Positions 11,911-21,966 of a DNA stretch of 64,000 nt are shown one piece after another. Below the pieces are notes generated by a model. That model searched no databases. It was not told the DNA's origin and worked only from the letters and a program-made list of their open reading frames with translations. Position 1 is the stretch's first letter. Each line of letters begins with the position of its first letter. The translations under genes and the position numbers were made by a program. The DNA is from Grifola frondosa (taxonomy: Eukaryota > Basidiomycota > Agaricomycetes > Polyporales > Grifolaceae), in contig LUGG01000015.1 in assembly GCA_001683735.1 (NCBI GenBank), positions 1,116,001-1,180,000 on the forward strand. The letters run 5' to 3'.

Positions 11911-13600
11911 ATGTTGTCATTGTTCTCTTCATTATTGAAAACGCGTTGTCCCGCGCCCTCATCGGCGCGGTTCTCGCACGTCTGCCTTGCTTCCAGACGC
12001 TCTATTCCACATCGCATAAGGCGACAGACACTGTACAGGCGCTCCCATACACTTGCAACCACGTACGTCTCTCTTATTCACGCAATGGCTTGGATGTGCA
12101 GGAAATTCAGCTCCACGATACGCTCGTCATGCATTCTGCTCGCGGGCGCTAAGCCGATATCTTCATACTCGCGATGACTCCTCCCTGCTAATCGGAGTCG
12201 TTTGCAGCCGCGCACCGATACTGAATCCCCGTTACGAAGACAGAGATGCGAACATCACGCACGTCCCAAGATCCATCCTGCTCGTCAACAAGCGCAGGAC
12301 GAAGCCCGTCGCGGACGCGATCCAGGCCCTACTTTCGTGAGGCTCCGGTTGTGCTCGCGCGCCGTGCCGTCTGAACGAACGAATAACGCGGATGCACAGG
12401 TACGTCCGCACGCGCTACCCCGAGGTGCGCGTGTTCCACGAAGACCGCCCGGACATCCCGGAGGGCGTCGAGGTGTGGCGGCCGGGTGCGTGCGCCATCT
12501 TGCCTGGATGTGATGAAGTGCGCTCATACGGGGGGTGGCGTGGCAGGTCCCGACGCGGAGAAGATCGACCTGGTGGTCACACTCGGCGGCGATGGAACGA
12601 TATTGCATGCGTCGTCGCTGTTCAAGGTGGGCGCCGTGCCGCCCGTGCTGAGCTTTTCGATGGGCACGCTCGGCTTCCTGCTCCCATTCCGTGCGTGCTT
12701 CTCCTCATTGCACGGGGCCTGCAAGCATCTGACTAATCCGCTCAGATATTCACGATTATGCAAAAGCTATCGATAGCGCGTTTGCGGGGAAAGTGACTGT
12801 GCTGCACCGCATGCGTCTGTCGTGCACGTTTCACGATCCGGTGGGGAACCGCATCGACACACAATGCGAAGGTCAGTCAGCGCGTCTGTGGGGAATTGCA
12901 TGTCTGACGTTGCGTGCGCACTAGACTGGCAAGTCATGAACGAGATTGCGCTTCATCGCGGGTCCAGTCCGCATTTGAACACAATCGATGTATTTGTGGA
13001 CGGTCAGCATCTAACAGAGGCCGTAGTACGTGCTATCTTCATCGGAAAGACTGTGCGTCATTGACAGTGTTCGGACATTTCTTCTCTTAGTCGGACGGGC
13101 TGATTGTGTCGACGCCGACGGGCTCGACTGCGTACTCGTTGTCTGCCGGGGGACCAATCGTCCACCCGTCGCTCAGCGCGCTCGTCCTTACGCCCATCTG
13201 TCCCCGCAGTCTTTCCTTCCGGCCCCTCGTATTCCCCTCGTCATCTTCCATAACGCTACGAGTAAGTCCCAGGAGCCTCCCTCTTTCTGCACTGACGAAT
13301 GTGTCCGTTGTTCCTCTCTGCACGCATGTAGATAAGCGAACGCAGCCGTGCGTCTGCGGGCTTGTCGATGGACGGGCAGGTCTCGCACGTCCTTAGTCCG
13401 GGAGAATCTGTCACCGTGCAGGCGTCGCTGCACCCCATCCCGTGCATTAACCGCTCGTCCATCGCGGAGCCGAAGGAGAGCAGGGAGGGCGAGGGTGCGG
13501 GCCGGGGAAGGAGGATGACTGGGTGCGAGACATCAACACGCTGTTGCAATACAACGCGACATTCCGGAGCAAGGCGCTCACGAACCACACCCGGGCGTAG
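11911..13600 (+). CDS. NAD(H) kinase, POS5-like
   Basis: The enzyme phosphorylates NAD(H) to NADP(H). Well-supported exons are 12208-12336, 12400-12485, 12547-12690, 12746-12871, 12925-13025, 13091-13261 and 13332-13600, all joined in phase by GT-AG introns of 53-70 nt. The ATP/polyphosphate site [18 protein letters not shown] contains the family GGDGT motif. [13 protein letters not shown], the NE motif in [10 protein letters not shown], and [20 protein letters not shown] follow as expected. The last exon shows SMDGQ and ends [20 protein letters not shown] after a one-base shift in the G-run 13504-13507. Upstream exons are not resolved. A frame from 11911 starts [18 protein letters not shown], basic and serine-rich like a mitochondrial presequence, which would suit POS5, but its joins are uncertain. 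The 5' limit given is therefore tentative. Confidence 0.88.
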
Positions 13601-14836
13601 GGCGCGCGAGTGTATACGTAGGAGAGTCAGGGAGTTGTGGTATGCGGTGCGGTGCTGTCGTTGACATCGGCTCCTGGCTTCATTCTAGTTCTGTGGTCCT
13701 CTGGTATTGTGGAATGTGAATGTGAAACGAATAGCATGAATGCTGTTGCCGAAGGAGCTAAATTTTGTGAGGCGTGATCGCATATGACGGTACAGTGCGA
13801 TCTGACCGCTCTCGACGTCCCCTACGACCTCTATTTGGCTGGTACATATGTACGAGTTCCCTATACCAGCGTGTGATCACTCGATCCCGTGTATCCAAGC
13901 GCCTTTCTTGCATTCTTCTGTAGAGAGTTCGAGAAGCGCTGATCCCAGGGACAGTATCATTAATGCTAAAGTCTCGCGTGCTTTTGTCGGGTTTACCTCT
14001 CTTCCGACGTCTACGGCATCCTGGCTGTGCATTGTTCGAGTTCATTTGTGCGCTACGATATTCGTGAGAAGCTTTGAGGAGTGTTAGTGGCTCTCCAGCA
14101 CACTGCCATGTATCAATTCCCATTTTCGGCGGACATGCCGCGCCCCACAATCTCGCGTAGCAAATCCATTTGCGTCTCTGCATATCGCCGCAGTCGCCTC
14201 TGGGGCGAAGGTGCGCATTCTCCGCCGGTGCATGCGCCAACCATCATTGTGATACCATCGATATCACGCCGCCCGAATATCTGACACTGGGGTGTTCCGC
14301 AGGTGCAGAGGTCTTCACGCTACTGCCGCAGTGTCACAGTGGGCCGCTTTGGTATGTGGCGGTGAGTTCTGTGTGGTTGGTCTTCTTCTTCTCGGGCCAA
14401 TGTGGCCAGGTGGCGCTGTTCGTCGTCCCGGTCAGTTGACGCTTCGTGGTGGTGTTAATCTGGCAGCTTCAGTGGAAGTTGTAGAGGACGATCATAGATT
14501 TGATGCAGTGATACCCTGACCCTGGACTCATACTTTGAGATCAATCAGCTGGAGTGGCCAAATTATGCTTTGTGAAGCGGTGACGGTGCAAATATCCCCA
14601 TGTGAGTTGTAGATAACATAAATGAGATGTATTCTATTAGGAGGTAGCAATACAATGGAATTGTGTTGTACAACAAGGGTATACTGTAGAACAGCTCATA
14701 ATAATGGGTAGCATCACAGTGACGTGCCATGTTCTGTTGTCTAATGGCCATAGTTGTCTACGGGGGTAACGGAATGTCCATCGTCAAGGTCCATGCGCAG
14801 TCTGGATGGTGGCGGGTGTAGTGTACAGAAATGCGG
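13601..14836. other. intergenic, no supported gene
   Basis: The region lies between the 3' ends of the kinase (+) and the small conserved gene (-). A 160-aa minus frame (13758-14240) is rich in Arg and Cys without motifs and is treated as chance. Composition becomes more AT-rich near 14560-14760. Confidence 0.4.
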
Positions 14837-15363
14837 TCAGCCTGAACCTGAAGTACTCTTGCCCAACAGAGAGCGTGCCCAATCGCCTGGGCTGGGGCAT
14901 CGACGAGACGGCGAACCGGGCTGTGAGCGTGATGGGGAGCGAGCAGGAGAGGGGGACCTGGACAGGAAATCCTTTGTCTCCTTACTCTCGGAATACTGCG
15001 GGAGTCCGTCGGTATCCTCGATCACCACCGCAGGTTGGACCAAGACGTCTACGATTTCGTATCGCATGAGGGCGCCGATGACAGCTCGCCACGCCATGGG
15101 GCCAATACGGACGGTCTTTTCGCGCGACTGCGCGAAACCCCTGATCGCGAACGATATGCAGCGGGGCTCGACGTTGGCAAGTTCTGGGAAGACGTTCTTC
15201 GCGTACCCAATCGCCTCCTGCGTCTGAAGGTGAGGATATTATTGAGAGAAAATTATGGGCACTCGCGAACCTCGTAGGTGGCGGCTGGCGTTACATATGC
15301 CATCGTCTCATTATAGCGGTACGTGATGATGTCGGGTGGTGTAGTGGAGTTAGCGGATGGCAT
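14837..15363 (-). CDS. small conserved Agaricomycete protein
   Basis: Two exons, 15363-15271 and 15223-14837, flank a 47-nt intron (15224-15270) that ends CACCTTCAG. The protein has about 159 residues. The conserved half reads ITYRYNETMAYVTPAATYE, EAIGYAKNVFPELANV, VRIGPMAWRAVIGALMRYEI. I recognise this as a recurring small basidiomycete protein that pairs a short beta-like start with an E-A-[IV]-x-x-A-x-x-x-F-P-E-L helix. The C-terminal third is a low-complexity Ser/Pro/Arg tail (SRSPSPARSPSRS). Function is unknown. The start is the first ATG of a frame that fits the family length. Confidence 0.7.
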
Positions 15364-15735
15364 GTTGTATAGATGGAATGTGTGCTGGTGGGGTGAAACG
15401 AAAACTCACCAGCGTGCTTTTGTAGGTACCGTTTTCGGCTGTGTTTTCGTGTGGACATACCGATCGCCGATTTGATAACCGATCATTGCCGCACATTAGG
15501 GGATTACGTAATATGGAAATGGCCTATAATGGCGCTGTCTGTCACCGGTGCAGTGCGAACAGCGCCTCAAGAAGACTCAACTGGCAGGACTAGCTTCACA
15601 CTGGGACGGTCGCACTGCGACCATTAATTGCTGTCCTCATACTCGTCTTCGCTTCTCAAACGACGCTGTGTGCTGGCTGTACTATCCAGAGGCGACTAAT
15701 GACTGCAATAATCTGAGGACGGTCTTCATTTGGTT
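15364..15735. other. upstream region of the small conserved gene
   Basis: No gene is seen. The promoter of the 14837-15363 gene should lie here. Confidence 0.4.
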
Positions 15736-16203
15736 TCACGTTCCTGTGCAATGGAAAACTTCGTCAAGTGTTGTCGTGGTATGTGAGTTTGCCTTTATTT
15801 CTGTTAGGTGTTTCTGCTTTCCGACTGCAGACTTACGTTGTGCATTGAGACTACTCGTGCTCAAAGCATAGTTAAACAATGGACAGTCCAGCATCCAGTC
15901 TAAACAGCTCCTTTGTCTGGGCTTTGTCCCCCAACAGACTGGTTGTTGCGCAGTAATATGTGGCTGCAGCGGATACGTGTGTGCTTCTTGAGCTGAAGAG
16001 GAAGATCGCTGACCTTTTTGCTGCGTGAAGTTACTGACTTGCGTTACGACTATCACACCTTGTTTTGTTGATGTGAAAGGAAACCAGTACACACATTCTT
16101 GGATATCGTAGCCACCACGTTCCACATATATTGTGGCGACATCTCTTGGATCCACGTTGAGTCCACGTATTGTACGCGACATTTTGTACTTCTTAGCTAG
16201 CAT
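15736..16203 (-). CDS. possible unrecognised protein
   Basis: A 155-aa open frame follows an acceptor-like CATCTACAG. Its first third looks coding (KMSRTIRGLNVDPRDVATIY, then GGYDIQECVYWFPF); the rest is less convincing. No domain is recognised and no upstream exon can be placed. It may be a gene remnant. Confidence 0.25.
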   Translation of the reverse strand: MLAKKYKMSRTIRGLNVDPRDVATIYVERGGYDIQECVYWFPFTSTKQGVIVVTQVSNFTQQKGQRSSSSAQEAHTYPLQPHITAQQPVCWGTKPRQRSCLDWMLDCPLFNYALSTSSLNAQRKSAVGKQKHLTEIKANSHTTTTLDEVFHCTGT

Positions 16204-16968
16204 TTCATTACGGGACTGTAGATGGATAAAAATGATTATAATAAGTTTCTGTCATTCGATGTGCTTTTCCTACAATGCTGTGCTCTTTTTCGAGTTGCTG
16301 TGGTGGTCGAGGCTGTCTCTCCTGGGTCGCGAACACCACGATTATTCTTTGTACCGCCAACAATACATTATATTGACAGCCATCGTCCGATGCAAGCTTT
16401 CAGAGGCTTCCGTTCATGGCTGCTCTATCTTGGTTCTTCGCCGTCACTCAATCTGAACAGCAACGCTTTGGGTTGCTATTCCTCATGCCCTAGTGCGTGC
16501 CCCGGTGGGGTTCCCTGGTACTTATCTGTGCTCGGGTTGTTGTGCTATGAGTGACGCTCAAGAATCAGTGGACCTCGACTCGTGGTTCTATTTAAACTCG
16601 GCGACAATAACTTGCCAATCACTCTGGACATTTCGTTTCTGGTGCTTTTCCAATTGAATGGAGACCTCTCGCTCGGCTGTGCAGCATCTATCTAGAAAAC
16701 ATCGGGTCAAGATACGTATGGGTTTTCTTTCTGTGACGGGAAAGGAATCAGTGGTACTTTTCGCCAGGCCTCGTTGCAAACACGCGGTCGATAAGCCGCT
16801 CTACAGTTGTCTCGTACCTGTGCTCATGACTTGCTCGTGGCCGCAGCAATAAACTTCGAGCTATCTCTCTTGCCATATAATTTGGATTGAGTATGAGCTT
16901 CATAATACTAACTTCCTTCGTCATCTACCGTCGTAATTCACCACATATTTTTTCTCCTATTCCACACC
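16204..16968. other. intergenic, no gene seen
   Basis: Short frames only. The final part precedes the ATG at 16969 and should be that gene's promoter and 5' UTR. Confidence 0.4.
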
Positions 16969-18376
16969 ATGCCTCCGAGAGAAGCTCAGACCACCATAAG
17001 GCCGCTAACATCTCTCGCCCCAATTCACCCAGCACCCCAATCGGCTTATGATATCAAAAATGACAAGACGAAATCTAATGGAGCTGCCGTATCGAACGCA
17101 AATAGTCCCAGCTCAACAGGCGTTACTACGTCCGATGTCCAAGCTGTCAGCGAGTTTCTTTCTACTATGAAGATGACGCTCGGTGCTCTTGGAGCCACCT
17201 TCGATGCTCTGGGAGATCAGACGGCGAGGATTGCGGCATTAGGGCCCGCAATAAGCGCCACACATCAGGTATGCGCTTCGCCACAGTAGAAAACATCCGT
17301 CATAACTCACATCATAAATAGATTCAGCAAGTCAGCAAGCAACTAGAAGAACAAAGCAAGCGCCAAGATGATCGGATGCAGGAGGTGAAGAAGATGCTCA
17401 CAGACGAAATGAAATCTCAAATTCGCGGTCATCTCACTACCCGCGTCGACTCGATGATCGCGGAGATCATTCAGAAGGAGGTTGCTCAACGAGTACGCCG
17501 CCAGGTAAATGGTCTCTTCGTACTTGATCACTCTCGGGCGATATGGGCGTGCGAATGGGTGCAGCAATGTAAAAAAGACCACTTATTGCTCCAGCCTCGT
17601 GTGCTGCTGCATGGTTTGCATGCTGACATTTCGTCTATCACAGCTAACTGCCAAGCTTCCGGCCTCATTGCGAGAGGAAGTCGAACAATACAAGCGTCAA
17701 ATCACGGAAGTCAAGGTCAGCTTGCATAACTCGTACGTTCGATAAATTTGCCTGATTTTTCCCCGAACAACACGCTCATCATTATTGCCCGCTGTTGCCC
17801 AGGGAAGCGCGCAGGTACAATGCTCTCATTCGGTCTACCGCGTTTGACGAGCCCCTGCGCCCCCTCCTCTTGCCCTTGATGTCACCTGCTCCGGCGTCCG
17901 GAACTACCGCAGTGACGTCCGCATCGCCTCCATCCTCGTCCAAGACGCCTATCGGCGCTTCGGCTACGCCGGAGCTTACGCCATTGATTCCTTCTCCGCT
18001 GTTTCCGCTCAACTTGTCGAGCTTGATTAGTATGGAGCCGAGCGAAGCGCGGGCTCTTGTCAAGGAGTATGGCTTGATTAAACCAGGCACGGAGGCTACC
18101 ATCACGGATGAGTCACAGCGCCAAGGCAAGAAAGCGTCAGCAAAGAAGAAACAGGATGTCATCACAGAGAGCTCTGGAGCATCGAGGGAGGACGATCTGA
18201 ATCGCTTCATGAAATTCATTGGGTGAGTGCCAGCTCCCGCGTCGTTCGGACGGTGATTGATTATGTGCGGTGTCTAGGTGGAATTCCAGCTACTCCCGAT
18301 GTCGCCGACGAGGGGCAGCGAACCACAGTTGCAGTCGCCGTTGATGACTGGGCCAATGTACTCTTTTGTGAACTGA
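16969..18376 (+). CDS. conserved Agaricomycete coiled-coil protein
   Basis: Exons are 16969-17268, 17322-17504, 17644-17732, 17803-18222 and probably 18278-18376, with GT-AG introns. After a low-complexity start, a conserved block reads VSEFLSTMKMTLGALGATFD and AALGPAISATHQ. It is followed by a charged helical, probably coiled-coil segment (QQVSKQLEEQSKRQDDRMQE) and LHNSEARRYNALIRSTAFDE. A proline-rich linker leads to EARALVKEYGL and a Lys-rich tail. Family members end with an IG-V-x-F-Q segment. Here the last exon gives VEFQLLPMSP only if one base is missing near the 18277 acceptor; otherwise the end is frame-shifted. Function is unknown. It converges on the BRCT gene. Confidence 0.72.
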
Positions 18377-18664
18377 TTGTATATGCGAACGTCTTTGTTG
18401 TATTGGTTGTCCAAGCGCTGTTTTGTAACATGTACGATTGGGTCATAACGCATCATGAGCTGCGTGCCAAAAAATAGATTCCTTCCCACAGGAGTGAACG
18501 CGAACAAGCCACAGATAAAGTGAGGTGTTGGTATAGTAAAGCCACCAGTTGACATTTCTACAGGGAGAGTTCTAAAGCAGCAAGCGACTTGGCAGTAATA
18601 AACATAGATGCTGTAGGCTATGTACGATGCATGATCCGTGACGAGTAGACACTGAAGGAGCCCT
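18377..18664. other. shared 3' region of convergent genes
   Basis: This is the 288-bp gap between two tail-to-tail genes. A 157-aa minus frame crosses it (18274-18747) but overlaps exons of both neighbours out of frame and is not supported. Confidence 0.5.
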
Positions 18665-21209
18665 TTAACTTCCCTGTAGAGCTGAACGAATTGGCAGCAT
18701 GCTCCGGCGCCGCCGCGCCTTCTCCAGCGGAGGCAGAGAGTCGTCACTCAAGCCCACGCCGATGCTCTCTATGCTGTCGCCCTCGTCGTCAACGGCCATC
18801 CCTATGTCGCATGCGATCAGACAGAAGCTGTCAGCTGAACGCTGTGGATACGTACGAGACGATGACACTTCTGCCAGACGAGGTCCACCATTGGTGTCGG
18901 CGAAATCTGAGGACCCTGGAGAGAAGATACTGCTTGAGCCGGAATCTACTCGCAACAGCTGTTTGGGAAGCATGGACCGGCGGCGCTGTGGCAATTTGAT
19001 ATGAGACGAGAACAATCAAGGCAGAGGAGAACACTACCTTATTTGTACCGGCAACGTTCATGCCAGCCAAATCGATGATGAACCTCGCTTCATCGACACG
19101 CGCTCGCTGCTCCACGCACTCTACGACCCATGCAATACCCACTACGTGGGGTTTTGGCTCATTGAGTAGCCTGGGTGCGGATTAAAACGGGAAGACCAAA
19201 GCGAAACTGCCGGCATACCGATATCGTGTCAATGTGCTCATCAGCCCGTTCTTGTACACGATATGAGTGCATCTCTGGCCTACGCGTGATGTTATCTGTG
19301 AATCAACGAACGACCAATGATCAATTGTCGATATCATTAAAAATAACATGAAAATCTACGCACCCTTGCTCCCATTCCCTTCAGCATATCAACGAACAAC
19401 GCACCGGCATCGTCACCCTCATCTGTGCGTACGTCGACAAATATCGTACACGCCAGAAGCACTGCGAGCGCCCCTCCGGCAGGACTTGTATTCATGTCGC
19501 CATCCTTCAACCCTGCAGGCCGGCGGGGGTGCGCAGATACATGCGCACCTGTCCCTCCACCATTCTGTTCCGCATTGTTATTGCCACCAGCTCGAGTAAG
19601 CGCACCAGGAGCGCTGCGCAATACCATGCTCCGCGTAGTGGGCGGATGGCTTCTTCGTGCCACACGTGGTGTGGGGCCTGTCGCTGGGCCTTCGCGGGGT
19701 CCAGAGGCGCTGGGGTATATGGGAGCGCTGTCAGAGATTGAGAGAGAAACTGGGAAGCGAGGGAGGCGCGACGCGATGCGTCGCGTTTCCGCACATCTGT
19801 TGACTTCTCTCGCTCCTTGCCCTTGCCCCTGCCCATGCCCATATCGTTTTCATGCGTATCTTGTCTCACTGATGGTTCTCCATCTGGGCCGTCGCCATTT
19901 TCCATCGGCTCTGCGGTAGCGTCGCACCAGGCGTGAATGTCGGCGCGGCGGAACTCCACGAGGACAACCCATCGTCTCGCTCACCCGTCTCAATGCTTCC
20001 TCCCACTTCTGTTCCAGAAACCATGTCAGGCTCAGACAGGTCTTCACCTCTCGAACCACCTTTCACTGGACTACCCTGGACAGTCGGCAAACTGCTTTTC
20101 TGGCTGACACGCTGGAACACCCGATTATGCATAGCTGCTCCTGCGCCTACAGCAAAAATCTTTGCCCGCGCACTGCCCGTTGGATGCTGGACACGACCAT
20201 GACCGACTGTGAACGTCGGTTTCACCTGCCCAGACGCGCCGATAATCCGTCTGGAAGAAACGGTGACGCCAGGCTTGGCTATTGAGGGCAGCGGGGGAGG
20301 AAGCATGAGTGTCGACTGTCGAGGAGTGGTCTTCGAGGACGAGGGCGTTGTAAATTTCCCAGAGAGGTCTCCGACAGTGGCGGATCTTTGAAGTAGAATA
20401 GCGCGCGGATGTGCACCTGAGAAGGGGCCGGATGCATGAGGGGAATTGTCACGTCCGCCATTGGTCTTGCCTTTGCCATAGCGAACAGTCCTATCAGCGT
20501 TCCCAGTGCTTTCTGATGTGTCTCCTTCATCATCAGAATCTCCTTTCACTGTATCGCGGTGAAAGCCCATGCTGGTATTTGGGCGTATGGGTGGGGGCAC
20601 ATTCAGCTTCTCGAGCGCCAAGGAGAGCATGGAGAGCGAACTTGAAGGACGAGATGCGTAAGGCGCAGTAGAATGAATACCTATCCCCGAACTAGCGGCA
20701 ATGGAGTGAGGCTTGGCGGACGAGCCCTTGGCAGCAGAGCTGGCGGTGGGTTGCGCAAACGAGAAGGACGAGGAGCGCGTAAGACGGGGAGCAGCACAGA
20801 GAGTAGCACTTGTTTTCTTGTTTGTGCTCGGGCCTGAACGCCTAGCGGGAGCAGAGGCAGAGGTGGGCTTGCGAAGAAGGTTGGGTTGGATATGGTGATC
20901 ATGTTTGGGTCGTTTGAGCTCTCGTGTGGGTAGTGGTACCGAGTCCTCTAGAGGTGATGACGGGCGCTTTGATTCTGTCCTAGGTGCGAGTATCATTTCG
21001 CTGCTACCGTCATCGCCATCTCCATCGACCGTTCCTCCGCGCATACGATTGTACGCACCAATGTCTTCCACAGAGATATCTGAGGAAGCAGGCTGGGAGG
21101 AATGGCTGCGCAAAGTTGTACGTGCATGTTTGAAAGGCGAGTGTGCGAGTTTGCTGAAGTTGAAATCCGACAACGTGAGCTGTGATCGCGTGCGCTTGTT
21201 GGTCGACAT
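18665..21209 (-). CDS. BRCT-domain protein, microcephalin-like
   Basis: Exons are 21209-19870, 19828-19364, 19295-19219, 19170-19038 and 18985-18665, with GT-AG introns of 41-68 nt. The long N-terminal part is Ser/Pro-rich and disordered, starting MSTNKRTRSQLTLSDFNFSK. The second exon ends with BRCT strand-helix LLACTIFVDVRTDEGDDAGA and LFVDMLKGMGAR. It continues as RCTHIVYKNGLMSTLTRY and HVVGIAWVVECVEQRARVDE, whose tryptophan is the hallmark BRCT residue. Two copies of R-R-R-S-M-L-P occur near the end (RRRRSMLP). BRCT domains bind phosphoproteins in DNA damage responses; microcephalin-like is an inference from this arrangement. One base appears to be missing near 19630 in exon 2. I chose the start at 21209 because upstream residues look non-coding. 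Confidence 0.8.
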
Positions 21210-21558
21210 TGGCTCATCGAGAGCACCTTCACAGACAGTGCCAATGCAAGCTGAAGTACGATGGTCTACACGAGACTCGAACAGACGACAGACACCAGTC
21301 ACAGACGCGTTCAAACGCCATCACGTGCTGTGGCGCGTCCGTCGCAGGCCCGGAAATATGGTCATTCCAAGGGGCGTCCAGCCGCAGGCGGGCCGAAAAC
21401 TCACCTGGGGAGATTCCGACGCCAAATCCGGCAGTCGCCCGCAGCCACCCAGGGTTCTCCGGCGAGTTCCTCCGCCAGTACCTTAATTGAATGCCGTGCT
21501 TGCTCTTTCATCTAAGTGACATCTCAATTCTTTGGCAATGTTCTGGATCAGATTTACT
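21210..21558. other. BRCT upstream region to copia insertion site
   Basis: No gene is seen. This should hold the BRCT promoter. The copia element inserted 350 bp upstream of the start codon. Confidence 0.45.
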
Positions 21559-21563
21559 ATTGT
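21559..21563. repeat. copia target site duplication, left copy (ATTGT)
   Basis: ATTGT directly precedes the LTR end TAACAACG and recurs at 26949-26953 after the other LTR end GATTGCAACA. Confidence 0.85.
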
Positions 21564-21952
21564 TAACAACGTAGGTGATGCAACAGCGGAACGACTGAGT
21601 GACGAGACAAGACCGGAGAGGGAGCTGCAGTGACGCGGAGGTCAGCGGAATGCTCCAGGTGTAAAACTCTATATTCATACCTGCAGTGACGCGGAGGTCA
21701 CTGCATGACTTGTAAGTGTTAATACAATGAAACAGAAGTAAGAAGACGTACGCGGAATGCTCCAGGTGTAAAACTCTGGAGTATCCGGTACTCGTTAAGC
21801 TACTTAAGTAGAATAGAGTCATCTTGTAAGGTAATCGGGATGCAAGACATTCGATGGAACAAAACAACAAAGAGAACAATACAAACAAGAGAAAGTTGAC
21901 CGTGCGTGTATTGTAAACATGCTGTACAATAACGAAGTCTCAGATTGCAACA
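21564..21952 (-). repeat. copia 3' LTR
   Basis: This 389-bp copy aligns along its full length with 26561-26948. On the element strand it starts TGTTGCAATC and ends ACGTTGTTA. Each LTR contains an internal duplication, with the motif GCTCCAGGTGT(T)AAAACTC present twice. The two LTRs also carry two copies of CTGCAGTGACGCGGAGGTCA. Confidence 0.93.
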
Positions 21953-21966
21953 CCCCTCAAACCTTC
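21953..21966 (-). promoter_or_regulatory. polypurine tract
   Basis: The element strand reads AAGGTTTGAGGGG directly before TGTTGCAATC of the 3' LTR, as expected for the plus-strand primer. It overlaps the gag-pol stop codon (TGA, 21957-21959). Confidence 0.75.

Noticed and set aside
13758..14240. Minus-strand 160-aa frame
   Set aside because: Arg/Cys-rich without conserved pattern; neighbouring genes end on both sides and nothing suggests a promoter.
18274..18747. Minus-strand 157-aa frame
   Set aside because: It overlaps the last exons of two convergent genes out of frame and shows no motif or splice support.
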